Shown: in pieces, positions 34,487 to 43,260 of the stretch | How the letters are laid out: each line of letters begins with the position of its first letter | Position numbering within the stretch: position 1 is the stretch's first letter | DNA from: Sphingorhabdus sp. YGSMI21 | GTDB lineage: Bacteria > Pseudomonadota > Alphaproteobacteria > Sphingomonadales > Sphingomonadaceae | Direction of reading: 5' to 3' | Assembly (NCBI RefSeq): GCF_002776575.1 | Contig: NZ_CP022548.1 | Coordinates: 1,317,001 to 1,381,000 of the forward strand | DNA length: 64,000 nucleotides | Made by a program: the position numbers and the translations under genes | Notes under the pieces: generated by a model | The model's input: the letters and a program-made list of their open reading frames with translations, nothing else | What the model was told of the DNA's origin: nothing | The model's database searches: none

Positions 34487-34873
34487 ATGACCAATATCGC
34501 AATACTGACCGGCCGCATCGCACGCGATCCCGAAGCCAGAGAAACCCAGGGTGGAATTACCGTCACATCGATCACAGTCGTGACCGACCGCCCCGCCCGG
34601 AACAAGGATGGTAAAACCTACAAGGATGACAATGGCTATACCGTCAAGGATAGCGAATTTCACCGCGTAACCTGCTTCAACGGTCTCGGCAAAAACGTCG
34701 CGCAATATTGCACCAAGGGTCAGCTGGTCGCGGTCGAAGGCCGCATCCACTATACCCAGTGGGAAGATAATGATGGCATCAAACGCTATGGCTGCGAGAT
34801 CCTCGCCGACAAGGTTGATTTCCTCACCAAAGGCAGTTCGCAAGACAATCAGGATGCGCCCGAAATCGATTGA
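34487..34873 (+). CDS. ssb: Single-stranded DNA-binding protein
   Basis: The OB fold of SSB is recognisable: MTNIAILTGRIARDPEARETQGGITVTSITVVTDRP, then DSEFHRVTCFNGLGKNVAQYCTKGQLVAVEGRIHYTQWEDNDG. It has 128 residues and a short acidic tail, so it is an ICE copy rather than the chromosomal one. It probably coats the transferred strand during entry. CAGGAG lies before the start, a long leader precedes it, and a strong terminator follows 29 bases after the stop. Confidence 0.95.
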   Translation: MTNIAILTGRIARDPEARETQGGITVTSITVVTDRPARNKDGKTYKDDNGYTVKDSEFHRVTCFNGLGKNVAQYCTKGQLVAVEGRIHYTQWEDNDGIKRYGCEILADKVDFLTKGSSQDNQDAPEID

Positions 34874-34902
34874 TCACAGGTTGCATTGCAGCCATAAAAT
34901 TC

Positions 34903-34936
34903 AGGCCTCGCCGGACAACCGGCGGGGCCTTTTTCT
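34903..34936 (+). terminator. Rho-independent terminator after ssb
   Basis: AGGCCTCGCCGG pairs with CCGGCGGGGCCT around the loop ACAA, followed by a run of T residues. Confidence 0.9.
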
Positions 34937-34973
34937 TGTTTTTTAAGCGCGCAAGATGGGTAAAAGCTGCACC

Positions 34974-35207
34974 CTAATTTTCTGCGATACCAAGCCGGGC
35001 AAGTGCGTCAGATTCGCCCATAGCGCCAAGCGCGATTGCGATCCGCTTCAAGTTTTTAGGTGTGAAGCTCTCTATCCCGCTGCCCAGAAATATCTGACCA
35101 ATCTCGAGGGCTGCATTTTGCTCTAATGTTCGCTGCTTTTCAGCAAGCGCTGCTTTTTCGGTTTCGAGTCTTTTCAGTGCGGCAAGCGCGCTGCGCTTCG
35201 TAGGCAT
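34974..35207 (-). CDS. Small conjugation-accessory protein (TraC/TraD-like or DUF6437-like)
   Basis: The 77-residue protein has a charged coiled-coil start (LAALKRLETEKAALAEKQRTLEQ) followed by ALEIGQIFLGSGIESFTPKNLKRIAIALGAMGE. It resembles the small accessory proteins found beside relaxase genes in alphaproteobacterial plasmids, which share a coiled coil followed by a G-x-x-x-x-x-x-G-I/L segment. The family name is uncertain. Its promoter region carries the CTGTAGGAAAC motif also seen before traA and the lytic transglycosylase gene, so co-regulation with transfer is likely. Confidence 0.6.
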   Translation of the reverse strand: MPTKRSALAALKRLETEKAALAEKQRTLEQNAALEIGQIFLGSGIESFTPKNLKRIAIALGAMGESDALARLGIAEN

Positions 35208-35566
35208 TACAGGATCCTTTCAAATCCCCTCTTTTGTGCTCGCCCTGTTAGCTTAGTGGCACACATTCTGAGCTGTAGGAAACGGGAAATTTTCAATCTC
35301 TTCATAGTCGCTTTGGCGGAGGATGGAGGGGTGTGCTGCTCACTATCTATCAAGTTTGAGGTCCGGTCCTGTCCCGCGTCAAGGACGGGCGGGGCCCCAC
35401 CATTTTGCCCACATGGCGCCCTTATGAGGGCGTTTATCCATGCGAACAAAATCGTTTCCCCCACCGCCGCTATCGCGGTCACCCTTCGGGCGATCCTGTG
35501 ACCCGGTCCAGCAAGCGAACCTCTCAACTTTTCCTGTCGTTTTCGACAAACTTCAGGAGGATTATC
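35208..35566. promoter_or_regulatory. Divergent intergenic region with GC-rich leader
   Basis: There is no gene in these 359 bases. They separate the minus-strand accessory gene and the plus-strand gene at 35567. The left part holds the transfer motif at 35273-35283. The right part is a GC-rich leader with hairpin potential (for example GTCCGGTCCTGTCCCGCGTC and the GGGCGCC/GGCGCCC-like segments around 35400-35430). Confidence 0.4.
35273..35283 (-). promoter_or_regulatory. GTTTCCTACAG motif upstream of small accessory gene
   Basis: On the minus strand this reads GTTTCCTACAG, 66 bases before the start codon at 35207. It matches the motif before traA and the lytic transglycosylase with one T fewer, and is followed by a similar C-x-C-A step. 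Orientation relative to the gene is the same in all three. Confidence 0.5.
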
Positions 35567-35788
35567 ATGTCATTTCAAGTCTGCATTTCTTCACCAACGC
35601 AGAGCTATTTTGAAGCTCTGGAATGCGCCGAGCGCAGGGCGTTACACAGTTACTTTGACCAGCATATATTGGAAGATGATGAGCTTGGCTATATTGCCGT
35701 AGATGAAGGAGATTACAACGCGCTACCCGCTGCTCTTTACTCCCGCGTCGTGCACACGGTTCACGGTGCTTTGCTAGACGATTTCTGA
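35567..35788 (+). CDS. Small conserved protein of the transfer region
   Basis: The acidic 73-residue protein (MSFQVCISSPTQSYFEALECAERRALHSYFDQHILEDDELGYIAVDEGDYNAL) is preceded by AGGAGG at good spacing and followed directly by a strong terminator, so it is an isolated real gene. I do not recognise the family. Its place between ssb and the candidate oriT suggests a leading-region gene. Confidence 0.65.
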   Translation: MSFQVCISSPTQSYFEALECAERRALHSYFDQHILEDDELGYIAVDEGDYNALPAALYSRVVHTVHGALLDDF

Positions 35789-35797
35789 TCTGGATCA

Positions 35798-35830
35798 GGG
35801 CAGGAACTGCAAGCAGTTCCTGCCCTTTTT
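35798..35830 (+). terminator. Rho-independent terminator
   Basis: GGGCAGGAACTGC pairs with GCAGTTCCTGCCC around AA, followed by TTTTT. Confidence 0.92.
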
Positions 35831-36245
35831 CATGCTCGCTCCGAATTAAGCGGATAGTGAAAACGTGCCAAATGAGCGCGGGCACAAGTGCCGACGCGCG
35901 CGCTTTGGGTCAGCTGGATGAAGGCGTTCAAGTTTTTATGGAGAAGATGCGCCGAATTGCTGGATCCCTGCTTAGCGGCTGGGGACAGGGGTGCACACCC
36001 TACGCAGCGGGCTGCCTTCGCAATATGCATTAAATTCAATAGTTTAATATCAAAAACTTGCATTGGTCCCAAATAATTTAAGCGTGATTTACAAGCCGGA
36101 TTCGCGATTTGCCTGCAATTTATATTCTTTTAATGTACTGAAAATCAATAATTATAAAGCCTTTGACTTTACTTTGTTCACGATTTATTCTCATCATACC
36201 TTCCGCAAGGTGAACCAGGTTCCATATTCCCACAGGAACCTGATC
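35831..36245. other. Candidate oriT / relaxosome region
   Basis: This AT-rich gap of 415 bases lies directly upstream of the relaxosome-like gene, traD and traI, the usual place of oriT in MobF elements. Small inverted repeats cluster at its right end: ACCTT-CCGC-AAGGT (36198-36211) and CAGGTTCC with GGAACCTG (36216-36223 and 36235-36242). The second touches the ribosome-binding site of the next gene. No nic site could be assigned from sequence alone. Confidence 0.5.
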
Positions 36246-36575
36246 ATGAACAAGCATATCAGTCTTCAAACCTACGTTCCAAAAGCTCTTGCCGTTTGGG
36301 TGAGATCACAGGCAGATGATCGTAAGGTCAGTGTCAGCATTGTCGTGCGCGACCTTCTGGTCGATGCATGGCATGCGCAAAATTCTGCTGGTGGCAAGAT
36401 CCTTCCGCTCGATTCCCAGCGCCAGAATATTTTTATCAGCATAGCGCTCGATGCTCTTTTGGCAGGCCATCCAGATAGCAGCTTGAGGAAACGAACGCTC
36501 GAAGCCTATCACCGTAAACTGGCTCGTCTGGGACTGACTTCGGCTCCTGTTTCAGGAGGCGATGATGAAGCGTAA
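36246..36575 (+). CDS. Ribbon-helix-helix-like relaxosome accessory protein
   Basis: The 109-residue protein starts MNKHISLQTYVPKALAVWVRSQADDRKVSVSIVVRDLLVDAWHA, a beta strand and two helices in the arrangement of ribbon-helix-helix DNA binders such as TraY and TrwA. These bend oriT DNA and help the relaxase. The inverted repeat just before its start suggests it also represses its own expression. The gene overlaps traD by 14 bases. The frame continues upstream to 36063 but the AT-rich extension has no ribosome-binding site. Confidence 0.72.
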   Translation: MNKHISLQTYVPKALAVWVRSQADDRKVSVSIVVRDLLVDAWHAQNSAGGKILPLDSQRQNIFISIALDALLAGHPDSSLRKRTLEAYHRKLARLGLTSAPVSGGDDEA

Positions 36576-38898
36576 CCTCCTCAATTTCACGCGCGGCAGT
36601 CAGCTACTTGGGCATTTTGCATTCATGTTTGCCGCCGGTCTAAAAGGACCGGTGATAGTAGCTGCAGTGGTAACGATCGGGCTGTGCTGGTGGAACGTTA
36701 CAAGCGCTCTGGATGATCATCAACTCTACCTGGTCTGGATGCAAATTTATGCCAGCCTTTATGCCTTTATGGAGTTTGATCCGGCAAAGCTGGTAAACCT
36801 CAAATTGGCAGCTGGCGGGCATGCGCAGTTGCCAATGTCACTGATACGCGATTTCCCGCTGATGAGAGAAGCAGTGGCCGCTTTTTGGGACGCGGTCCGC
36901 TTTGCGATTATTCTTGGTGCCTCGGTCCTGACGCCGACTTTCATCTTCTTCTATTGGTTCGCCGAACATTTCGGCGGCAAGTCCAAGGAACGTAAACATG
37001 AACGCGGCGCGATGCTGGTAACGTTGCCGGAACTGGAACAGGAGATTGAACGGCATAACCGGATCGAACAGGGGCGCGAGATGCGCGCCGAACTGGGTTT
37101 CAAATGGCATTTGGCAGGCCGCGCGGCCTTGGAACATGCGGGCTATTATGTACCTTCGCATCTGGCGGGGTTGAGCTACCCATGGCGGCTGGAACAAAGC
37201 CATGCGATGATTATCGGCACAACGGGAACAGGTAAAACCGTCGCATTGTTTGATCTGGTATCCGAAGCGCGCCGACGCGGCCAGCGGGCGGTGATCTTTG
37301 ATCTGACCGGGGCGTTTGTCGAGACATTTTATGATGCGTCCCGCGACGTCATTTTGAATCCTCTTGACGAACGTTGCCCGGCCTGGAGTGTCTTCAATGA
37401 TTGCTCAAGCGAGGGCGAGTTTCATGCGGCAGCAGAAGCATTGGTGCCTCATGATGGCGGGGGTAGCGAGCAGTTCTGGGTGCTCGCCGCGCGTATGCTA
37501 TTTGTGGAAATGTGTCTTCATTTAAGGGCCAAAGGCGAAGCAACCAATGAAGCGCTGGCGTCCAAATTAATGACCGCCGACCTTGCGCAGGTGCATAAAC
37601 TTATGCGCGGAACCATGGCCGATCCACTTACAGCTCCCGAAGCTGCGCGCATGGCTGAGTCCATCCGTGCGGTATTCAACGCCAATGCCAAGGCGCTCAA
37701 ATTATTGCCCACAGATGGACCTGCATTTTCCCTTCGAGACTGGGTGCGCGGCGACTGCATGGCCGGATCCATATTGTTCATTTCAGCGCGCTATGTCGAG
37801 ATGAGTATTTCGTCCCAGCTTCTCACCTTGTGGATGGACACCGCGATGAATACACTGATGACGACGGACCGAACAAAGGATCTTCGCCTCTGGTTCCTCA
37901 TCGATGAACTTGGCGCACTCCACCGCCTGCCAGCACTGGAAAAAGGGCTGCAAACGGCCCGAAATTTTGGTGGGGCTATCGTGACCGGCGTGCACGCTTT
38001 CGCCAAGCTGAAAGAGGTCTATGGGGAGAATATGGCGATGACACTTTCTTCGCTCGCGCGTACCAAGCTTATCCTTGCCACCGCAGACCGCGAGACTGCG
38101 ACCTGGTGCTCTGACTTTATCGGGCATCGGCAGGTAAAGGATATGGAGGAGGGCTATAGCTACGGTTATAATAACGCCCGCGATGCGGTGAGCCTGACGC
38201 CGCGCCGTCAGGTTGAACCATTGCTCCTTCCCGACCAGTTCATGAACCTGCCGAGGCTCTCCGGCTATATCAAGTTTCCAGACGGTTTTCCCGCAGCGCC
38301 CATTGCTCTGACGCCGCGCGACTGGCCGCGAATTGCCGAAGGCTTCATTACCCGTGAAGCCGTCAAAACCAATCCGACCATGTTCGACCATGGATCGCCT
38401 GAGAAAGTACAAACTGAACGCAGAACAAGCGACAATGGTGAACATCCATCCGCCAACGATGATGGAGCCGGGAAACCGGTCGAATTGCGTCAAATGGACC
38501 TATTGTCGGGTTTGGAAAACAAAGACGATGATCCCGCAAAATCGAGTGATCCCGAAACGCGGGATAAACCTGCCGAAATATTGAAACACAGCACCAGCGC
38601 GCCTGCTGAAACTCGAGGCAGCGATCCGTCCTTGGTGGCCGCCGGCTATCACGCCACGTTGCCTGTAGAGAACCTTGTGACGGGCGACGACCAAGCTGCA
38701 CAGGATGGTTTGAATGAAGGCCATGGTCAAAACGAGGCAACCCAGATCGCGGGAATAGCAGCAGCGGCATCAGCTCCAAATAATGCGTTACCGCGTATCC
38801 AAAGCGATATCCGTCCGCCGCAGGAAAAAGACCTATTGGAAGGCGCTGTCGACGCGCACGAAGAGCCCGATCTCGGTGACTGGGAGCCTGACATGTAG
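36562..38898 (+). CDS. traD: Type IV coupling protein TraD
   Basis: TraD is the hexameric ATPase that brings the relaxase-DNA complex to the secretion channel. Two membrane helices lie near the N-terminus (GPVIVAAVVTIGLCWW and FAIILGASVLTPTFIFFYWF). Then come Walker A GTTGTGKT (residues 219-226), Walker B LRLWFLIDELGALHRL, and the TrwB-AAD-like region HAFAKLKEVYGENMAMTLSSLARTKLILATADRETA. The tail after residue 600 is acidic and of low complexity, as in other TraD proteins. CAGGAGG precedes the start; the relaxase follows after 48 bases. Confidence 0.94.
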   Translation: MMKRNLLNFTRGSQLLGHFAFMFAAGLKGPVIVAAVVTIGLCWWNVTSALDDHQLYLVWMQIYASLYAFMEFDPAKLVNLKLAAGGHAQLPMSLIRDFPLMREAVAAFWDAVRFAIILGASVLTPTFIFFYWFAEHFGGKSKERKHERGAMLVTLPELEQEIERHNRIEQGREMRAELGFKWHLAGRAALEHAGYYVPSHLAGLSYPWRLEQSHAMIIGTTGTGKTVALFDLVSEARRRGQRAVIFDLTGAFVETFYDASRDVILNPLDERCPAWSVFNDCSSEGEFHAAAEALVPHDGGGSEQFWVLAARMLFVEMCLHLRAKGEATNEALASKLMTADLAQVHKLMRGTMADPLTAPEAARMAESIRAVFNANAKALKLLPTDGPAFSLRDWVRGDCMAGSILFISARYVEMSISSQLLTLWMDTAMNTLMTTDRTKDLRLWFLIDELGALHRLPALEKGLQTARNFGGAIVTGVHAFAKLKEVYGENMAMTLSSLARTKLILATADRETATWCSDFIGHRQVKDMEEGYSYGYNNARDAVSLTPRRQVEPLLLPDQFMNLPRLSGYIKFPDGFPAAPIALTPRDWPRIAEGFITREAVKTNPTMFDHGSPEKVQTERRTSDNGEHPSANDDGAGKPVELRQMDLLSGLENKDDDPAKSSDPETRDKPAEILKHSTSAPAETRGSDPSLVAAGYHATLPVENLVTGDDQAAQDGLNEGHGQNEATQIAGIAAAASAPNNALPRIQSDIRPPQEKDLLEGAVDAHEEPDLGDWEPDM

Positions 38899-38946
38899 GA
38901 TAGATAATATCGGGAGCGAGGGGCTCATTCACCATAGGTCATTCTT

Positions 38947-41871
38947 ATGCTCTCCATTGCCAATGTGCGCTCTTCTTCCGCCGCCGCAACTTATTTTGCT
39001 GCCGACAATTATTACGCCAAAGCCGATGCCGACCGATCAGGAATATGGGTAGGAAACGCTGCTGAAACGCTGGGCCTTAGCGGTCAAGTGGATGCCAAGG
39101 CCTTTGATGCTTTACTGAGCGGCAAACTGCCTGGAGCTATTCAGGTCGGTAATCAAAACCAGGCGCACCGGCCTGGAACTGATCTCACATTTTCGCTGCC
39201 GAAAAGCTGGTCGCTTCTGGCATTGGTCGGCGGTGATAAGCGTATTGTCGAGGCATATCGTGAAGCTGTGATCGCAACGCTGGCATGGGCCGAGAAGAAT
39301 GCAGCAGAAACCAGAATTGTAGAAAAGAGACAGATCAAAACGGTGCCAACCGGTAATCTCGCTATTGGCTTGTTCCAGCATGATACCAATCGCAATCAGG
39401 AACCTAATCTGCATTTTCATGCTGTTGTCGCCAATGTCACGCAGGGCCCGGACGGGAAATGGCTCAGCCTCAAAAATGATCGTCTCTGGTCGCTCAATAC
39501 TTTGCTTAACAGCATGACCATGGCGCGGTTCAGAATTGCCGTTGAAAAGCTTGGCTATCAGCCGGGCGCGACCGGCAAGCATGGCAATTTTGAGGCCGAG
39601 GGTTTCACAAGAGCCGACATTATGGCCTTTTCTTCCCGGCGTCAGGAAATTGTCGATGCGGTTCACCGCCTCGGAATTCAGACGCCCAAAGCGCGGGATA
39701 TCGCAGCGCTTCAGACCCGATCGGCAAAAGCCCCGATAGCAGACCGTGATGAATTGGCGTCGAGTTGGCGCGGCGCAGCTGATGATATTGGTCTTGATCT
39801 ACAGGGCAAGATTTCATCTGCTCTTGATCGCGCCGAAATGCTCGATGCGGCTCCAAGCTTCGCCAAAAATCTGGCCGACCGCGGTAAAAAACTGCTGCGC
39901 GATTTTGCAGCGCGTATTCGCGGAAATGCGGATGACCCGCTGATTCCAGACCATATATTCAAGAAAGATGCTGAAACCATTGCAGCGGCGCAGTGTGTTG
40001 CATCTGCCGTCAGGCATCTTGGACAAAGAGAGGCCGCTTGGTCGCGCGAGGCTTTGCTCAAAACCGCACTCGACTTTGGATTGCCAACGACCATTGATCA
40101 TGTCGAACAGCAGGTGCGTGCTCTGGTCCGCTCGGGCACTCTTGTCAAAGGCGCAGGCGGACAGAAAGACTGGCTTACCTCGCAGGACGCAATAACGCTT
40201 GAGGAGCAGATATTATCCCACGTCGCACTCGGACGCTCAGCGGTTTTGCCTATTGTCGGCAGCGATGTTGCGTCCCAGCGTGTTCAAGCCGTGTCTGCGC
40301 TTAACCACGGCCTGACGCTCAACGAGGGACAGGAAGCCGGTGCCCGGCTCATATTGTCGTCTCACAATCGGACTGTAGCGGTTCAGGGGGTTGCTGGCGC
40401 TGGCAAATCTAGCCTTCTCAAACCTGTTTCAGAGCTATTACGAGAGGAAGGCAAAAAGGTCCTGGGGCTTGCCGTCCAGAATACGCTCGTCCAGATGCTG
40501 GAACGCGACACTGGTATATCGTCAATGACGCTGGCGCGGTTTTTAAGGAACCATGCCAAATTGCTGGATACGCCGGCTGATCGCGCACTGCTTTCACAGG
40601 CAAGACGGCAACTCAAAGATCATGTTCTGGTTCTCGACGAGGCTTCAATGGTGTCCAGTGCCGACAAGGAGAAGCTCATCCGCCTGGCCAATCTGGCGCG
40701 TGTCGACAGGCTGGTGCTCATCGGGGATCGCAAGCAGCTCGGCGCTGTTGATGCTGGTAAGCCTTTTGATCTGATCCAGAAAGCTGGCGCCGAACGCGCG
40801 GTCATGGACGTCAATCTGCGCGCGCGCGATTCAGGATTGCGCCGCGCACAATCCGCCGCGCAATCAGGTCAGGTCGCCAAAGCCATGGGCTATCTCAAGG
40901 ATCATACCGTCGAAACCAATGGCGACAGCGCGGTCATGGCCGCCGAACGCTGGTTGTCGCTTGCGCCATCGAAGCGCGAAAATACCGCTATCTATGCGTC
41001 GGGGCGGGCTCTGCGGTCTGCGGTCAATCAGGCCGTCCAGACCGGCTTAAAAGCCAATGGCGAGCTTGGACAGGCACCTTTGCGCCTGTCCACTCTTTCC
41101 CGCGTTAACGCCACGCGCGAGGAGCTGCGCTATATGTCGGCCTATAAAGCAGGCATGGTGCTTGAGGTCGAAGCCCGCGATCGCAAACAAGGTCTGAGGC
41201 CGGGCCAATACCAAATAGCTGCCGTTGATGCGCCCCGCAGAATCGTGAAATTACGCGATAGCAAAGGGAACATAGTGCAGTTTCAGTCCTCCAAAATGCG
41301 GTCTGCGAAAGGCGCAGATCGATTGGCCTTATTTGAAGAAAAGCAGATCGACATTCATAGCGGAGACCGCATTCGGTGGACCAAAAATGATCACCGGCGC
41401 GGCCTCTTCAATGCAGATCAGGCAAAGATTATCGATATCAACAACACCTATGTCACGCTGGTAACATCAGCCGGCCTTGAACATAGGCTCAAACGCAGCG
41501 ACCCAATGCTCAAGCGGCTTGATTTAGCCTATGCGCTCAATGCCCATATGGCGCAGGGCCTGACGTCTGACCACGGTATCGCGGTTATGGATAGCCGCGA
41601 AAAGAACCTTGCCAACCAGCAGACATTTCTGGTGACGATAACCCGGCTGCGCGACAGTCTGACACTATTTGTTGATAATGCCAGCAAGCTCAGCAGCGCG
41701 GTAGCTCATAATCCAGGCACGAAAACTTCTGCACTGGAAGTAACCGAGCGGCTCCGTCAAGCTGCTGCGACGGGGTTGAAAGCGGGCAGGCCGGCCCAGG
41801 AAAAACCGCTCGGCAAAGACAAGCCGGAAATTGCGAAAGACATGGTGAAGCCGTTCGAAATCGGGATTTAA
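38947..41871 (+). CDS. traI: MobF-family relaxase-helicase TraI
   Basis: TraI nicks oriT, stays bound to the 5' end and unwinds the strand for transfer. The relaxase domain has catalytic tyrosines in SAAATYFAADNYYAKADADRSGIW (Y16, Y22, Y23) and the metal histidines in LFQHDTNRNQEPNLHFHAV (H145, H156, H158). The helicase domain shows Walker A GVAGAGKS (481-488) and VLVLDEASMVSS. The C-terminal helicase motif is AYALNAHMAQGLTSDHGIAVMDS. With 974 residues it is close to the length of TrwC and shorter than F TraI (about 1756), so it lacks extra domains. Confidence 0.95.
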   Translation: MLSIANVRSSSAAATYFAADNYYAKADADRSGIWVGNAAETLGLSGQVDAKAFDALLSGKLPGAIQVGNQNQAHRPGTDLTFSLPKSWSLLALVGGDKRIVEAYREAVIATLAWAEKNAAETRIVEKRQIKTVPTGNLAIGLFQHDTNRNQEPNLHFHAVVANVTQGPDGKWLSLKNDRLWSLNTLLNSMTMARFRIAVEKLGYQPGATGKHGNFEAEGFTRADIMAFSSRRQEIVDAVHRLGIQTPKARDIAALQTRSAKAPIADRDELASSWRGAADDIGLDLQGKISSALDRAEMLDAAPSFAKNLADRGKKLLRDFAARIRGNADDPLIPDHIFKKDAETIAAAQCVASAVRHLGQREAAWSREALLKTALDFGLPTTIDHVEQQVRALVRSGTLVKGAGGQKDWLTSQDAITLEEQILSHVALGRSAVLPIVGSDVASQRVQAVSALNHGLTLNEGQEAGARLILSSHNRTVAVQGVAGAGKSSLLKPVSELLREEGKKVLGLAVQNTLVQMLERDTGISSMTLARFLRNHAKLLDTPADRALLSQARRQLKDHVLVLDEASMVSSADKEKLIRLANLARVDRLVLIGDRKQLGAVDAGKPFDLIQKAGAERAVMDVNLRARDSGLRRAQSAAQSGQVAKAMGYLKDHTVETNGDSAVMAAERWLSLAPSKRENTAIYASGRALRSAVNQAVQTGLKANGELGQAPLRLSTLSRVNATREELRYMSAYKAGMVLEVEARDRKQGLRPGQYQIAAVDAPRRIVKLRDSKGNIVQFQSSKMRSAKGADRLALFEEKQIDIHSGDRIRWTKNDHRRGLFNADQAKIIDINNTYVTLVTSAGLEHRLKRSDPMLKRLDLAYALNAHMAQGLTSDHGIAVMDSREKNLANQQTFLVTITRLRDSLTLFVDNASKLSSAVAHNPGTKTSALEVTERLRQAAATGLKAGRPAQEKPLGKDKPEIAKDMVKPFEIGI

Positions 41872-41931
41872 ACGACAAAATGGGTGCTACCATCACTGGA
41901 CATATCTTTGGGACTATCGCATGTGGTTTGG

Positions 41932-42375
41932 ATGATGTTTAATCTGCTCCTGCTCTTCGCCTTGAAGGTGGCCATTGTTCCAAGCGGTGAAACGTTCACC
42001 TGCACGCCTATCAGGGTCTGGGATGGCGATGGACCAATTTGGTGCGCTGAAGGTCCAAGAATTAGACTATCCGGCATAGCCGCCCGCGAAATGGATGGCA
42101 CCTGCAGGTCCGGTCATCCTTGTCCCAATGCAACAGCAAAAGCAGCCCGCGATGCACTCGTCAATCTTGTCGGCCGTCCGATCGGCACGTCCAGCGAAGG
42201 TCATATTCTGGTGAGTGGCCGCGCGATGCGGTGTAGGTCCGATGGCGGAGCTGGTGGATCGAGAACCGCAGCCTGGTGCGTCTCGCCCAAAAGCGGCGAT
42301 ATCAACTGCGCAATGGTGCGCGGCGGATGGGCCGCCCGGTGGGACAAATATTGGAAGCGGCATCGCTGTGCCTGA
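41932..42375 (+). CDS. Exported SNase-like (thermonuclease-fold) protein
   Basis: A hydrophobic N-terminus (MMFNLLLLFALKVAIV) is followed by FTCTPIRVWDGDGPIWCAEGPRIRLSGIAAREMDG, the pattern of staphylococcal-nuclease-like domains (R-V-x-D-G-D-T, I-R-L-x-G-I-x-A-P-E), here with D-G-D and A-A-R-E. Six cysteines suggest disulphides in the periplasm. Small exported nucleases of this kind are common next to MobF relaxases. The frame extends to a GTG at 41884 without a ribosome-binding site. The later part is diverged and catalysis is uncertain. Confidence 0.72.
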   Translation: MMFNLLLLFALKVAIVPSGETFTCTPIRVWDGDGPIWCAEGPRIRLSGIAAREMDGTCRSGHPCPNATAKAARDALVNLVGRPIGTSSEGHILVSGRAMRCRSDGGAGGSRTAAWCVSPKSGDINCAMVRGGWAARWDKYWKRHRCA

Positions 42376-42502
42376 TCAGTCGAGCAGGCCAAACAAGAGC
42401 TGGCGGGAGAGGCTGCTCTATTTTGCGGCGGGTCTTATAGCTCTTTTGATACTGGGCTGGCCGCTTTATACGCTCTTTCACTGGATAATTGCCAAGCTGT
42501 AA
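42368..42502 (+). CDS. Small membrane protein (44 residues)
   Basis: A GTG at 42368 overlaps the end of the SNase-like gene and opens 44 codons with one clear membrane helix (LLYFAAGLIALLILGWPLYTLFHWII) after a basic start. It ends five bases before the convergent S24 repressor. Coupled translation with the nuclease is likely; the function is unknown. Confidence 0.5.
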   Translation: MPDQSSRPNKSWRERLLYFAAGLIALLILGWPLYTLFHWIIAKL

Positions 42503-42506
42503 ATGC

Positions 42507-43142
42507 TTACAACGTGCGGCAGAACCAAATGACCCGGCCAACGATATGAATGGACGCGCGGTCCACGTCATCCCAGGTCGGATAGGCTGTATTATCACTG
42601 GAGATCGTGATTTGTTTGCCGCCAGGTTTGAGGGCAACCCGTTTGACGACAAGCGTATCGTCTGAACGCAAGACGTAGATTCCGTCTCTCAGGCGCGAGC
42701 CGTGATCGGAAGCATCAACAAGCACCTCATCACGGTGGCTGAGAGTTGGCTCCATAGATTCTCCGAGCACACGAACAATCGAAAGGCTTGAACTTTTGGA
42801 CGGTGTCAGTTTCTTGAGCCATCTCTCGTCAAAGCCAAAGCGGGTCTGGCTATTTTCGCTTTCGGCAATCGCCCCAAACCCTGCCGAAGCATCCACGTCG
42901 AGGACAGCGATTTCGACAAGTCCGTTATGGATAGCAGGCGGCGGTCCGCCAAGCAGCTGCTCATCGACGCCAAAGTAACGCGCTAGCTTCCGGCGATCTT
43001 CGTCATCAAGCTTGCGCGGGCTGCCGCGTTTTATAAATTGCTGGATGTAAGCAGGATTGCGGCCAAGTAGCCGAGATAGGCCTGAATAATCATCCTTGTT
43101 TTGCCGGATAAGCCGGTCCAGCTCTTCTCTAACATTGTCCAT
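42507..43142 (-). CDS. LexA/CI-like repressor with S24 self-cleavage domain
   Basis: The N-terminal half is a helix-turn-helix (VREELDRLIRQNKDDYSGLSRLLGRNPAYIQQFIKRG). The C-terminal half is an S24 peptidase: FGAIAESE before the cleavage zone, VLGESMEPTLSHRDEVLVDASD with the serine in E-S-M-E-P, and LVVKRVALKPGGKQITISSDNTAYP with the lysine. Such repressors are cut when RecA filaments form after DNA damage and then release ICE transfer genes. It faces the gene at 43261 across two TAGGA-type operators. ATG at 43142 has AAAGG upstream; a TTG six bases before it is ignored. Confidence 0.9.
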   Translation of the reverse strand: MDNVREELDRLIRQNKDDYSGLSRLLGRNPAYIQQFIKRGSPRKLDDEDRRKLARYFGVDEQLLGGPPPAIHNGLVEIAVLDVDASAGFGAIAESENSQTRFGFDERWLKKLTPSKSSSLSIVRVLGESMEPTLSHRDEVLVDASDHGSRLRDGIYVLRSDDTLVVKRVALKPGGKQITISSDNTAYPTWDDVDRASIHIVGRVIWFCRTL

Positions 43143-43179
43143 CGGCAATGCCTTTCATTCAATCCAGTCATTTTGCTCA

Positions 43180-43193
43180 TAGGAATTATCCTA
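43180..43193. promoter_or_regulatory. Operator O1 in the S24 repressor divergent promoter
   Basis: TAGGA-ATTA-TCCTA, an inverted repeat of 5 with a 4-base spacer. It lies 38 bases before the repressor start. Confidence 0.65.
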
Positions 43194-43207
43194 GACAATA
43201 TGGATTC

Positions 43208-43220
43208 TTCCTAATAGGAA
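43208..43220. promoter_or_regulatory. Operator O2 in the S24 repressor divergent promoter
   Basis: TTCCTA-A-TAGGAA, a perfect inverted repeat of 6 around one base. It shares the TAGGA half-site with O1 and with the motif upstream of traA and the lytic transglycosylase. Confidence 0.7.
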
Positions 43221-43260
43221 CAAAACAAGAACACAAGTGAAAACTGATTCGAGGAAGGTA

